From positions 62,001 to 126,000 of the forward strand of contig JARLJG010000010.1 of assembly GCA_031291325.1 (NCBI GenBank): 64,000 nt of DNA, in the 5' to 3' direction. This DNA is from Burkholderiaceae bacterium. GTDB taxonomy: Bacteria; Pseudomonadota; Gammaproteobacteria; Burkholderiales; Burkholderiaceae_D. Of this stretch, positions 26,705-34,919 are shown piece by piece. Both the position numbers and the translations under genes were made by a program. Each line of letters opens with the position of its first letter. Position 1 is the stretch's first letter. The notes under the pieces were generated by a model, which was given only the letters and a program-made list of their open reading frames with translations, ran no database searches and was not told the origin of the DNA.

Positions 26705-27193
26705 TTGAATATCGAAATACTGCAGGCCGATTACGGCAATGCCGAACATGCGCAAGCCTTGGTCCGCCTATTGGACATGTATGCGCGCGACGCGATGGGC
26801 GGCGGCCACCCGTTGAGCGAGCAGGTAAAGCAAGCGCTGGTGCCGGCGCTGGCGCGCCGTCCGCATGCGTTCAGCGTGCTTGCCTTTGCCGATGGCGAAG
26901 CGGCGGGCTTGGTCAACTGCTTTGAAGGCTTTTCGACCTTTGCCTGCAAGCCCTTGATTAATATTCACGACGTGGCCGTGGCCGACGCCTATCGGCGGCG
27001 CGGCATCGCGCAACAAATGATGCGCTACGTGGAAAACATCGCGCGTGAGCGCGGATGCTGCAAATTGACGCTGGAAGTCTTGCAGGGCAACCGCAATGCG
27101 CAACAAATGTATGGCAAGCTGGGTTATGCCGGCTACCAGCTCGATGCGGCGACCGGCGCTGCGCTGTTCTGGCAAAAGGGACTCGACGTCTGA
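26705..27193 (+). CDS. GNAT-family N-acetyltransferase
   Basis: A 162-residue GNAT acetyltransferase. The acetyl-CoA pyrophosphate loop is clear in 'VAVADAYRRRGIAQQMMRYVE' (Q/R-x-x-G-x-G/A type), followed by 'NRNAQQMYGKLGYAGYQ', the usual C-terminal motif B region. The acceptor is unknown. The start is a TTG at 26705, preferred because GAGGGG lies seven bases upstream and no better in-frame start precedes the conserved region. It converges on the elaA gene, 10 bases away. Confidence 0.88.
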   Translation: MNIEILQADYGNAEHAQALVRLLDMYARDAMGGGHPLSEQVKQALVPALARRPHAFSVLAFADGEAAGLVNCFEGFSTFACKPLINIHDVAVADAYRRRGIAQQMMRYVENIARERGCCKLTLEVLQGNRNAQQMYGKLGYAGYQLDAATGAALFWQKGLDV

Positions 27194-27203
27194 GCCGACG
27201 TCC

Positions 27204-27668
27204 TTAGCGCAGCATTTCCACGTGCGGGATGCCATCTTCGTCGTACGGCTCGGACACGGTTTCAAAGCCGAAGCTGCGATAGAACGCTTCCAGATACTGC
27301 TGTGCCGAGATGCGGATGCGTAGACCGGGGAATTGCCTTTCCGCGTGTTGAATCGCCAGCGCCAGCATCGCGCGGCCCACGCCGGTGCCGCGCACAGCCG
27401 AGGTGTTCAATACCCGTCCCAGCGAGACTTCGGGATATTTGACGCCGGGAAAGACGCAGCGCAAGTAAGCCACCAACTGCCGCTGCGCGCCATTGCGCTT
27501 CCAGCCGAGCAAGTGGAACGCTTGCTGGTCGACCCGGTCGATATCCGGGTAGACGCAGTGTTGCTCGACCACGAACACTTGCTGGCGTCGCTCCAGGATT
27601 TCGTAGAGATCGTCCCTGCTCAAGTCTTCGAAAGAAGACCACTGCCATTCTATTTTCGTTGCATCCAT
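27204..27668 (-). CDS. elaA: ElaA-type GNAT acetyltransferase
   Basis: A 154-residue member of the ElaA branch of GNAT acetyltransferases. The signatures are 'LYEILERRQQVFVVEQHCVYPDIDRVDQQAFHL' at the N-terminus and the acetyl-CoA loop 'VLNTSAVRGTGVGRAML' near 90-106, then 'ISAQQYLEAFYRSFGF'. Substrate is not established for the family. The start MDATKIEW is chosen over an upstream frame that would run into the preceding peptidase gene; the two genes are seven bases apart and may be cotranscribed. Confidence 0.9.
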   Translation of the reverse strand: MDATKIEWQWSSFEDLSRDDLYEILERRQQVFVVEQHCVYPDIDRVDQQAFHLLGWKRNGAQRQLVAYLRCVFPGVKYPEVSLGRVLNTSAVRGTGVGRAMLALAIQHAERQFPGLRIRISAQQYLEAFYRSFGFETVSEPYDEDGIPHVEMLR

Positions 27669-27675
27669 CGGAAGA

Positions 27676-29718
27676 TCACCAGATATCGACCCGTTTGTCG
27701 GCGGGCCGCAGCGGCGAGCGCTCAGCCGGGCAGGAAAATGCCTGCGCAAATTCCGGCAGATTGGCCAACGGCCCGATCACCCGATATTTGTCCGGCGAAT
27801 GCGGATCGGTCGCCAATTGCAGGCGCAGGCGCTCCGGGCGCGTTTCGCCGCGAAAGCTTTGCCCGTAGGCGACGAAAAAGCGCTGCTCGACCGTCAAACC
27901 GTCCAGCGGCGCCGGTTGCGGCTTGCCGGCCAGCGATTTCTTGAGCGCCGCCAGCGCAATCTTCAAGCCGCCGAGGTCGGCAATGTTTTCGCCTTCGGTC
28001 AGCTTGCCGTTGATATGCAGATTGTCGATCGGATTGAACTCGTCGAACTGTTTTTCGATGTTGCCGATGCGGGCCAGGAAGTTCTTTTCGTCGGCCTTGG
28101 TCCACCAGTTCTTCAGGTTGCCGTTGGCGTCGTACTGACGGCCCTGGTCGTCGAACGCATGCGTCAATTCGTGGCCGATGGTGGCGCCGGTATTGCCATA
28201 GTTGGCGGCGGCATCGGCATCGACATGGAACAACGGCGGCTGCAAGATGCCGGCTGGGAACACGATCTCGTTCATGGTCGGGTTGTAGTAGGCGTTGACG
28301 GTGGGCGGCGTCATGTCCCATTCCTTGCGGTCGATCGGCTTGCCCAATTTCGCCAGATTACGCTTGAATTCGAATGCGCTGGCGCGCAGCACGTTGCCGG
28401 CGAAATCCTCCGGCTCGATGCGCAGCGCGCTATAGTCGCGCCAGGTGTCGGGATAGCCGATCTTGACCGTCAAGGTATCCAGTTTTTCCAGCGCGTGCTG
28501 CTTGGTTTCCGGGGTCATCCATTGCAGGCCGTTGATATCGTCGCGCATCGCCGCCTTGATGTTTTCCACCATCTCCAACGCGCCGGCCTTGGCTTGCGGG
28601 CCGAAGTATTTGGCGACATACAATTGCCCCAGCGCTTCGCCGGTCAGGCCGTCGATCGACATCAGCACGCGTTTCCAGCGCGGCGGGATTTCCTTGGTGC
28701 CGGCCAGGATGCGGCCATAGAAATCGAAACTGGCGTCGACGAAGGGCTTGGACAAATCGTTGGCGCTGTTGCGGATCAAATTCCAGCGCAGATAGGTTTT
28801 CCATTGATCCAGCGGCGCTTGCGCCAACATGCGGTCTGCTTCGGCGAAAAATTTCGGTTGGCCGACATTCATCTCGCCCGGCGCCGGCAAGCCGATTTGC
28901 GCGAAGTAGGCAGGCCAGTCGACGCGCCGATCGACTTGCGCGAAATGCGCCAGATCCATCAGGTGGTAAGTGGCTTGCGGGTCGCGGATTTCGACATTGG
29001 TCATCGACGCCCGCGCCAGCCTGGTTTCCATCGCCAGGACCGTGGCGGCATTGCGTTTCGCCTGCGCCGGCGTGTCGCCCAGCAGTGCGAACATGTGCGC
29101 GACATGCGCCACGTATTGGGCGCGGATGGTCTTGGTCTTGGCGTCGCTCTTCACGTAATAGTCGCGGTCCGGCAAGCCGAGGCCGCCTTGCGCCAATTGC
29201 GGAATGTAGCGCAGCGTGTTGCGCGCATCCTGGTCGACATAGAAATTGAACAGCGGCGACATGCCCTGCACGGTTTGCGCGGCGATGACCGGCAGCAGCT
29301 GGTCGCGGTGTGAAATTGCCGCGATCTGGGCCAGCTTGTCGGCCAGCGGCTTGAGGCCGGCGGCATCGATCGCCGCTTCATCCATGCCGCTATGGTAAAA
29401 AGCGCCGACCAGCCGCGCTGCCTTGTCTTGATCGTCGGCGCCGGCGGCGGCTTCGACCAGCGTCTTCAAATTGGCCAGATTGCGTTCGCTGACTTCATCG
29501 TAGGCGCTATAGCGCGAGCGATCCGCCGGGATCGGATTGTCGGCCAGCCATTTTCCGTTCGCAAATTGGAAAAAATCGGTGCATGGATCGGCGCTGCGAT
29601 CCATCGTTTGCGCTTCCAGCACCAGGCCGTTGCCGTCATCGGCGGAGCAGGCGGGTTGTCCGTAACAAAGGAAAACGGCGGCGGCCAGCGCCAGGCGGCG
29701 GGAGCTTTTCAGGATCAT
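27676..29718 (-). CDS. M13-family zinc metallopeptidase (neprilysin-like)
   Basis: A 680-residue M13 peptidase, a zinc endopeptidase of the neprilysin/PepO group that cleaves oligopeptides. The N-terminus (MILKSSRRLALAAAVFLCYG) looks like a signal peptide, so it is probably periplasmic. The substrate-binding 'VNAYYNPTMNEIVFPAGIL' is followed by the zinc motif HELTH at 516-520 and the third ligand Glu577 in GENIADLGG. The C-terminal 'FSCPAERSPLRPADKRVDIW' is the family-typical ending. It is upstream of elaA and divergent from the sigma factor gene. Confidence 0.95.
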   Translation of the reverse strand: MILKSSRRLALAAAVFLCYGQPACSADDGNGLVLEAQTMDRSADPCTDFFQFANGKWLADNPIPADRSRYSAYDEVSERNLANLKTLVEAAAGADDQDKAARLVGAFYHSGMDEAAIDAAGLKPLADKLAQIAAISHRDQLLPVIAAQTVQGMSPLFNFYVDQDARNTLRYIPQLAQGGLGLPDRDYYVKSDAKTKTIRAQYVAHVAHMFALLGDTPAQAKRNAATVLAMETRLARASMTNVEIRDPQATYHLMDLAHFAQVDRRVDWPAYFAQIGLPAPGEMNVGQPKFFAEADRMLAQAPLDQWKTYLRWNLIRNSANDLSKPFVDASFDFYGRILAGTKEIPPRWKRVLMSIDGLTGEALGQLYVAKYFGPQAKAGALEMVENIKAAMRDDINGLQWMTPETKQHALEKLDTLTVKIGYPDTWRDYSALRIEPEDFAGNVLRASAFEFKRNLAKLGKPIDRKEWDMTPPTVNAYYNPTMNEIVFPAGILQPPLFHVDADAAANYGNTGATIGHELTHAFDDQGRQYDANGNLKNWWTKADEKNFLARIGNIEKQFDEFNPIDNLHINGKLTEGENIADLGGLKIALAALKKSLAGKPQPAPLDGLTVEQRFFVAYGQSFRGETRPERLRLQLATDPHSPDKYRVIGPLANLPEFAQAFSCPAERSPLRPADKRVDIW

Positions 29719-29792
29719 GGCGTGGTTTTTGTACGAAAATAGTCCAACGCGCAGTATAAGCGATCGAAGCGGAAACGGCGGTCGGGTCGTCG

Positions 29793-29821
29793 TTGCGAGG
29801 CCAGGGCAACTCCGCTACACT
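29793..29821 (+). promoter_or_regulatory. Candidate promoter giving a leaderless sigma-factor mRNA
   Basis: TTGCGA (29793-29798), a 17-base spacer, then TACACT (29816-29821). Transcription would be expected to begin at or next to the ATG at 29828. No Shine-Dalgarno sequence precedes that ATG, which fits a leaderless message. Both hexamers match the consensus only in part. Confidence 0.33.
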
Positions 29822-29827
29822 GCCCGC

Positions 29828-30421
29828 ATGCTCGCCAACTTGTCCGACGAAACCCTGATGCTCAGTTACCGCGATGGCGACCTGGCCGCCTTTAGCGAAC
29901 TGTATCGGCGTCATCGGCTCGGCTTGTATCGCTTCGTTTCCTGGCGTTCGCCGCGTCAGGACTGGGTCGACGAAATCGTGCAGGATTGCTGGGCCGGATT
30001 GCACGGCGCCCGCGCGCGCTACCAGCCGCAAGCCGCATTCCGCACCTATCTATACCAGATTGCGCACAACCGGTTGCTCGACTTGCTGCGCCAAAAACAA
30101 GCGGTGCTGGCCAGCGAACTGGCGACCGACGACGGTGACGCCACCTTTCAGCACCTGGCCGACGACGCCCAGGAACAAGCGTCGCCCGAGCAACAATTGG
30201 AAAACAAGCGCCGCTTCGCATCTTTGCATGCGGCCATCCGCAGCTTGCCGAGCGAGCAAAAGGAAGCATTGATCTTGCAGCAATTCAATGAATTGAGCCT
30301 GGATGAAATTGCCGATGTGACGGCGGTGCCGATCGAGACCGTGAAGAGCCGCTTGCGCTATGCGATGCAAAAGCTGCGCGCGCAATTGAAAAATTTGACC
30401 GCGCAAGGGGAAGTGGCATGA
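29828..30421 (+). CDS. ECF-type RNA polymerase sigma factor
   Basis: A 197-residue sigma-70 family protein of the extracytoplasmic-function class. Region 2 spans about 10-80 ('LAAFSELYRRHRLGLYRFV', 'TYLYQIAHNRLLDLLRQK') and region 4 about 130-185 ('ALILQQFNELSLDEIADVTAVPIETVKSRLRYAMQKLRAQL'). It directs RNA polymerase to a specific promoter set, probably in response to an envelope or stress signal. The ATG at 29828 begins the conserved part; a longer frame to 29717 has no family similarity. It overlaps the next gene by ATGA, the usual sigma/anti-sigma arrangement. Confidence 0.92.
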   Translation: MLANLSDETLMLSYRDGDLAAFSELYRRHRLGLYRFVSWRSPRQDWVDEIVQDCWAGLHGARARYQPQAAFRTYLYQIAHNRLLDLLRQKQAVLASELATDDGDATFQHLADDAQEQASPEQQLENKRRFASLHAAIRSLPSEQKEALILQQFNELSLDEIADVTAVPIETVKSRLRYAMQKLRAQLKNLTAQGEVA

Positions 30422-31416
30422 CTTCCAAGGACGATATCGACGTGGACGACAAGGATTTCGACGCTTTCCTGCGGCGCGAAGGCGATCTAGCGCAGCGATT
30501 GCAAGAGCTGCCGCAAGCGGGTCCGTCGGCGGAACTGGATGCCGCGATCCTGGCGGCGGCCAAGGCGGAATTGGAAAAAGCTGGCAAATTATCGCAGCCG
30601 CGTGCGGCTGCCGCGAACGATCCGGTGGCGGGCGACCGGCCAGCACTCGCGCCAAGTTTCATCCGGCGCTGGCGCATACCGCTAGGCTTGGCGGCCAGCT
30701 TGTTGGTGACCGTGCAATTGGTGCGCCTGGAATTGACGGACGAGCAAACGCTGCCCAATGCACCCGCCATATTGCTGGAAAGAGCGCCTGCTCCCGCTGC
30801 CGCCCCTGCTGTTATTCAGCAAGATAAGATGGTGGCTGAGGTGCGCGGCCCCGCATTGAAATCTGCTTCGGAAGAGAAACCGAAAAAAGTGCGGTCGAAT
30901 GCGCCGCCGGCAGAGCTGGATCAGGCGAAAGAAGCCGATAAGGCTGGCGTCGCACATCCGACCGCGCCGGTCGCTTCACCCGCGCCATCGGCCACCCTGC
31001 AGAAGCCGGCTATCGAAAGCGATGTCGCGGCGCCTGCTCAAGCGCCCCTGTTGGCACGTGAACCGGCTCCTTTTTCGGCCCCTGCACCGCAGCCCTCGTT
31101 CGCGCCCGCGCCGGCAGTTGCGCCGGTCGAGAATGATGCCCTTAAACGCGAAGCCGGAGCGGGCAGCGCAAGCGGACGTATCGTCACCGATCAACGATCC
31201 GCTGCTGCAGCGGCCCCAGCGCCGGCCCCGATGGTTGCGGCAAAGTCGGCGTCTGCGCCGAATCCAGCCGACGACTGGCTGGCGAAAATCGATGCGTTAT
31301 TGAAGGCGGGTTCCAGGCATGAAGCGCTGCTGGAATGGCGCAAGTTCCGCAACGCCTATCCAGACTATGCAGTGCCGGAGGCGTTCAAGGAAAAAATGAA
31401 AGCGCTGGACAAATAG
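30418..31416 (+). CDS. Putative membrane-anchored anti-sigma factor, Ala/Pro-rich
   Basis: A 332-residue protein with no clear family match. Features: an acidic N-terminal cytoplasmic part (1-80), one membrane helix (about 83-100, 'IPLGLAASLLVTVQLVRLEL'), a long Ala/Pro-rich low-complexity periplasmic stretch (about 115-280), and a short folded C-terminus ('DDWLAKIDALLKAGSRHEALLEWRKFRNAYPDY', TPR-like). Overlap with the sigma gene and the single membrane span make it a likely anti-sigma factor. It lacks the HxxxCxxC zinc motif of the ZAS group. Assignment is by context. Confidence 0.65.
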   Translation: MTSKDDIDVDDKDFDAFLRREGDLAQRLQELPQAGPSAELDAAILAAAKAELEKAGKLSQPRAAAANDPVAGDRPALAPSFIRRWRIPLGLAASLLVTVQLVRLELTDEQTLPNAPAILLERAPAPAAAPAVIQQDKMVAEVRGPALKSASEEKPKKVRSNAPPAELDQAKEADKAGVAHPTAPVASPAPSATLQKPAIESDVAAPAQAPLLAREPAPFSAPAPQPSFAPAPAVAPVENDALKREAGAGSASGRIVTDQRSAAAAAPAPAPMVAAKSASAPNPADDWLAKIDALLKAGSRHEALLEWRKFRNAYPDYAVPEAFKEKMKALDK

Positions 31417-31431
31417 CGTAGTGCGAAAAAA

Positions 31432-32136
31432 TCAACCCTTCCAGGTGCGCTGCAAACCCGTATCCGCGTGAATCCAGCCGCCTTGCTTGCTCTGCCGATA
31501 ATAGAAGCCGACGCCGCCCTGGCGGAAACTCTTGATCAAGCTGCCCAATACGCCGGAATCGAGGTTGGCGATGCGGATGTCGGCGGCGCGCGCCTCCATA
31601 TGCAGCGATTTGCGCGCCGCCGGCACGCCTTCTTCGATCAGGCGGCGGTTGCTCGCCGCAGTGCGGTAGCCGGAAAGAATTTCCAGCGGCGCATTCATGC
31701 CGTAGCGGGCCACAAATGCCTGCGTCGCCCACAACAATTCCAGCAATTTCGGGTCCATCGGGACCGTCACCCCGCCGCCCTGCACATCGCGCAGCATATG
31801 GCAAAGCTGTTGATAGGCCGGGTCGTCGATCTCGCCGTCTTTCCAATATTGCAGCTCGGCTTTTTCGCCGCTGGCCGGGCGCACCACGCTGATGGTTCGG
31901 GGTTTGACCCAGAAGTCGATATCCAGCGTCGAGGCATCGAAGATGTCCGGCGGCGGTTCTGCCTCGCGCGAGGGCGGATTGCCGTGCGGCGGATTGGGCC
32001 GTGGCCATGCCGGCGCTGGCGCGGCGCTGGCAATCGGACTCTGATTCTTCGGCGTTGGCGAAGAGGCGCAAGCGCTCAGGAGCGCTCCGGCTCCCAATGT
32101 CAGCGATTGCCTTAAAAAATGTCTGCGGTCGGGCAT
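31432..32136 (-). CDS. DUF882 / YcbK-like (M15-type) peptidase, Tat lipoprotein
   Basis: A 234-residue protein of the YcbK/DUF882 group related to M15 D-Ala-D-Ala/L,D-peptidases that act on peptidoglycan. The N-terminus combines a twin-arginine motif (RRHFLRQS at 4-11) and a lipobox (LLSAC, Cys23), so it is probably exported folded and lipidated. Conserved zinc-site residues are in 'LEILSGYRTAASNRRL', 'SLHMEARAADIRI' and the final 'GWIHADTG'. It converges on the anti-sigma gene, 15 bases away. Confidence 0.88.
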   Translation of the reverse strand: MPDRRHFLRQSLTLGAGALLSACASSPTPKNQSPIASAAPAPAWPRPNPPHGNPPSREAEPPPDIFDASTLDIDFWVKPRTISVVRPASGEKAELQYWKDGEIDDPAYQQLCHMLRDVQGGGVTVPMDPKLLELLWATQAFVARYGMNAPLEILSGYRTAASNRRLIEEGVPAARKSLHMEARAADIRIANLDSGVLGSLIKSFRQGGVGFYYRQSKQGGWIHADTGLQRTWKG

Positions 32137-32452
32137 GCGCTCTTGAATAAGCTATCGACAATTAATATTACTGCATGATTGAGTATCTTGCCAGCAATAA
32201 GTTCCCCATTATTACTATTTTCGGGTATCTGTCAGCTGTGGTTGATTTTGATTGAAATGCTCTTGAGTAGATATTTCGCATTCGTGTTGATCTGAGAGAT
32301 TGTACCCATCTCAATTCGGCTGCTATACAAAAAATGACGGGCGCTTCGCAACCCTGGTCGGACCTTGGAGCGAAACGCGCGCGTTGCATAAAATCGCAGG
32401 GAGGGGATTTCCCAGCCCCAACCCTTTGCGCGCATGGAACCAATTCATTTCG
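32137..32452. other. Intergenic region, AT-rich half and GC-rich half
   Basis: About 315 bases with no gene that I can support. The first half (32140-32300) is AT-rich and probably contains the promoter of the YcbK-like gene. The second half is GC-richer. No terminator or operator was recognised. Confidence 0.35.
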
Positions 32453-32860
32453 TCAGGACTTGTTCCGCCTATGAAGGAAGACCGCAACGATCGTCATATA
32501 CGTCGCGGTTCCCCAATGAATAAAGATGGGTGGCGCAAACCCGAGATGCTTCAAAATGACAAATCCGTCACCAATGGCGATGAACACGGCGATGGAATAG
32601 ATGATTGCGATTGTGCGTCGGTCTCCCCTAATGAGCAGCACCAGGACAACGACGCCCGCGAAAATATCGCGAATTCCCTTGATCCACATAAAGGGAAAAG
32701 CGGTCGGGTCGGTAATCGGTATGCCGAAGCCGGCTGATGCACCCGCCGGATTAAAGAGGAAGTTGATGCCGAGTCCAATGATGGCGGCCGGTACCAGGAA
32801 CGTAAACCAGAACAGCGGCTCGTTCCACTTCAATACCGAACTATTTGATTCTGTATTCAT
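32453..32860 (-). CDS. DUF4267 small integral membrane protein
   Basis: A 135-residue protein with four predicted membrane helices (about 15-35, 55-75, 83-103, 110-128) and the DUF4267 pattern 'PxxGLGINFLFNPAGASAGFGIP' and 'GIRDIFAGVVVLVLLI'. Function is unknown. AGGAAAGGA precedes the ATG. It lies 22 bases after a NIPSNAP gene and is probably cotranscribed with it. Part of a small cluster that appears AT-richer than its surroundings. Confidence 0.82.
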   Translation of the reverse strand: MNTESNSSVLKWNEPLFWFTFLVPAAIIGLGINFLFNPAGASAGFGIPITDPTAFPFMWIKGIRDIFAGVVVLVLLIRGDRRTIAIIYSIAVFIAIGDGFVILKHLGFAPPIFIHWGTATYMTIVAVFLHRRNKS

Positions 32861-32882
32861 GTTTATTTTTCCTTTCCTTGGA

Positions 32883-33206
32883 TCAGATGGGGTGGGCGCT
32901 CGCTGGCGGTATCAGGATCGTTGATTCAACACCCAGGATGTCGGCGACATCAAACCCACAAGCGTCGTTTGCGGCCTCCGGGCTTTGTATATAGCGTTGC
33001 GCAACCTCGCCGGGATCGTCGCCGTCGGCATAGGAGACCATCATGAAGGCCCGTGGTGCCGGATCGTCTTTCGCAGTCCAGATGCCGTGAGCCTGGACCC
33101 CGAACAAGTGAAAATTCTGCAGGTGGCGGGGATAGATCGTATTGATATAGAAATTGAGCGCCTCTTTCGTGCGCATCGTGTATACACGAAGTTCAAAGGT
33201 TCGCAT
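32883..33206 (-). CDS. NIPSNAP-family protein
   Basis: A 107-residue NIPSNAP-domain protein. It has the ferredoxin-like dimeric alpha/beta-barrel pattern, starting 'FELRVYTMRTKEALNFYI' with 'HLFGVQAHGIWTAKDD' in the middle. NIPSNAP proteins are small and their roles poorly defined; bacterial relatives often sit with hydrolases and cyclases that process small organic molecules. AGGAG lies seven bases before the ATG. It is separated from the SnoaL-like gene upstream by an intrinsic terminator, so it probably has its own promoter. Confidence 0.85.
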   Translation of the reverse strand: MRTFELRVYTMRTKEALNFYINTIYPRHLQNFHLFGVQAHGIWTAKDDPAPRAFMMVSYADGDDPGEVAQRYIQSPEAANDACGFDVADILGVESTILIPPASAHPI

Positions 33207-33319
33207 GCTGAGCTCCTGTTCAGGAATGGTTGTTCATCTTCAAGTGCAATATTTCGCATGACGCCTCGCGTAGATCTGCGGCAAGATTTCAGACCGGCAG
33301 TGCCAGGCATTTCTGCGGC

Positions 33320-33363
33320 AAAAAAATCAGAGACCCACGTGTCGCGTCCTCACTTTGTGGGTC
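33320..33363 (-). terminator. Intrinsic terminator after the SnoaL-like gene
   Basis: On the minus strand GACCCAC (33363-33357) pairs with GTGGGTC (33338-33332) across an 18-base loop. A run of seven T follows five bases after the stem (33326-33320). It lies 17 bases downstream of the SnoaL-like stop codon. The stem is short, so read-through into the NIPSNAP gene is possible. Confidence 0.6.
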
Positions 33364-33379
33364 ATGGGAAATCGCTGGA

Positions 33380-33805
33380 TTAAGACGGTTGTTTCGGTGG
33401 CGGAACGGCGCCGATTTGGATGAAGACGTCGAGCGAATTGAGCTCGTCCCAATGCTCGACGAAGCGACCATTTTCGACCCGCCAGATATCGATCGAGCGC
33501 ATGCAGAAAGCTTGCCCTGTGCCGGGGTAGCCGAGGAGGTTTCCGGTGTGCGTGCCTTCGTAGCGGTAACGACCGACCACGCGGGAACCATCAGCCGAGA
33601 CGAAGACGTCTTCGGCCGTTACCTTGAGGTCAGGCACACCGGCGATGATCGCCCCAAGGACCTTCCTTGAACCCTCGAGCCCCGGTTCGGCAAAGGCGTT
33701 GTGGTTGACGTAATGGGGTGCCTTGATTTCGTCGAGGCGCGACAGGTCATGGCTAGACATGATTTCGGCGAAGAGATAGCCGAGCTTTTTCAAATCGGAT
33801 GACAT
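33380..33805 (-). CDS. SnoaL-like ester cyclase / NTF2-fold protein
   Basis: A 141-residue NTF2-fold protein of the SnoaL-like polyketide-cyclase group ('HYVNHNAFAEPGLEG', 'VPDLKVTAEDVFVSADGSRVVGRYRYEGTHTG', 'IDIWRVENGRFVEHWDELNS'). Such proteins catalyse ring closures or other small-molecule reactions; the substrate cannot be predicted. AGGAGAACACA precedes the ATG. It is divergent from a TetR regulator, with a strong promoter and a palindrome in between. Confidence 0.85.
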   Translation of the reverse strand: MSSDLKKLGYLFAEIMSSHDLSRLDEIKAPHYVNHNAFAEPGLEGSRKVLGAIIAGVPDLKVTAEDVFVSADGSRVVGRYRYEGTHTGNLLGYPGTGQAFCMRSIDIWRVENGRFVEHWDELNSLDVFIQIGAVPPPKQPS

Positions 33806-33852
33806 TGTGTTCTCCTGGTTTGGGCGAGGCCGATTGGCCTTGCGATGTTCGT

Positions 33853-33881
33853 ATACTAAACACTGTTCAGAAATAAGTCAA
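33853..33881 (-). promoter_or_regulatory. Strong sigma-70 promoter for the SnoaL-like gene
   Basis: On the minus strand TTGACT (33881-33876) is followed by a 17-base spacer and TAGTAT (33858-33853), five of six matches to the consensus -35 and four of six to the -10, at ideal spacing. It lies about 50 bases upstream of the SnoaL-like ATG. The palindrome at 33856-33870 overlaps the -10 and spacer. Confidence 0.65.
33856..33870. promoter_or_regulatory. Candidate TetR operator (imperfect 15-bp palindrome)
   Basis: CTAAACACTGTTCAG has the form CTRAACA-N-TGTTYAG. It is centred inside the core promoter of the SnoaL-like gene and lies in the region divergent from a tetR gene, which is where an autoregulated repressor site is expected. 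A related CCTGTTCAGG near 33214-33223, in front of the NIPSNAP gene, may be a second, weaker site. Confidence 0.5.
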
Positions 33882-34121
33882 ACGTTCAGTAAAAAATAAA
33901 TTGTTCACGAAAATTGTCGTTGTGGAACGAAATGGATGGCTATGCGACTACCCCTCGGTTACAATTCATATGGAAGGTGTTTGGATAAAGCGGCATGCCA
34001 GGGACGTTTTGGGCTTTGCGTGCCGGCCAGAAGTTGCTTTAGCGGCGTTCCGTCTTGGATTTCGAGCCGTTCGGTCATCTAGCCTTTTCCAAGCACTGCA
34101 CGCGACTTACCTGGAGGAATG

Positions 34122-34781
34122 ATGGGAATTCAAGAGCGCCGCGAGCGGGAACGTGCCGCGGTTCGCCAACAAATAGTCGACGCCGCAGAAATGATCGCGG
34201 CGGACAAGGGATGGGACGCTGTAACTATTCGCGCGGTTGCCGGTACGATTGAGTACAGTCCAGCCCTTATCTACGAGTACTTTGCCAATAAGGATGAAAT
34301 ACTGTTCGCCCTGATGCGTCAGGGCTTCGGGCGCCTTCATGCCGAGCTTGTGAAGGTCGTCGATGCGTTGCAGACCCCGGCAGCCGCCGTTGAGGGCATC
34401 GGGCTCGCTTACTGGGCATTTGCGCTCGCGAGCCCCACACTGTATCAATTGATGCATGACTTGCGCGGGGTTCCATTCGGAACCAAAGAAGCACCACCGG
34501 AAGCCATGGCCTGCTTTGAGGATTTCCATGCACCTATAGCGCGCTTGATGGCAGAGGCAGGCAATCATGAAGCTCGCGACAGCGAAGAGCAAACCGATTT
34601 ATATTGGGCGTTTTTACACGGGTTGGTCTCGTTGGCGATGAATCAACGCATCAAAGGCGGCACGGAACGCGCTGCAACTTTAGTGCGTCGATTGATACAT
34701 GACTTCATTCAAAGTTGCACTGGCTCGGCTGTTTCCTCGAAAACTCGAAAAAGTCCTATGCCGACCGCGACACGCAACTAG
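34122..34781 (+). CDS. TetR/AcrR-family transcriptional regulator
   Basis: A 219-residue TetR-family repressor. The N-terminal helix-turn-helix (about 12-58: 'VRQQIVDAAEMIAADKGWDAVTIRAVAGTIEYSPALIYEYFANKDEIL') is followed by a C-terminal ligand domain with a TetR_C_13/WHG-like pattern. The ligand is unknown. Two ATGs overlap; that at 34122 is preferred because GGAGG at 34113-34117 is too close to the ATG at 34119. It probably controls the divergent SnoaL-like gene and perhaps the NIPSNAP-DUF4267 pair. Confidence 0.9.
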   Translation: MGIQERRERERAAVRQQIVDAAEMIAADKGWDAVTIRAVAGTIEYSPALIYEYFANKDEILFALMRQGFGRLHAELVKVVDALQTPAAAVEGIGLAYWAFALASPTLYQLMHDLRGVPFGTKEAPPEAMACFEDFHAPIARLMAEAGNHEARDSEEQTDLYWAFLHGLVSLAMNQRIKGGTERAATLVRRLIHDFIQSCTGSAVSSKTRKSPMPTATRN

Positions 34782-34919
34782 ACCCCCGAGCGCAGATAAA
34801 CGGGCGTTTCGCTCCAAGATCCGCTCAGGGTCGTTTTGAGAGATTTACCGGAAATTCAAATCAACCACGAAATACGGATACTCCCATTTTCTCGAAGGAA
34901 AAGCAGCTACGCACGTTCG

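Larger units (their letters stand above)
33806..34121. other. Divergent control region between SnoaL-like gene and tetR
   Basis: About 315 bases, AT-rich near 33840-33905, where the promoter and palindrome listed separately are found. The part from 33910 to 34110 has no clear elements; the tetR gene has a strong GGAGG ribosome site at 34113-34117. Confidence 0.5.

Noticed and set aside
27799-29313. 504-codon plus-strand frame opposite the M13 peptidase
   Set aside because: No recognisable domain and lies wholly opposite a well-defined peptidase with HELTH motif.
32168-32443. 91-codon minus-strand frame between the YcbK-like gene and DUF4267
   Set aside because: No ribosome site, no domain, and base composition changes abruptly within it; looks like non-coding sequence.
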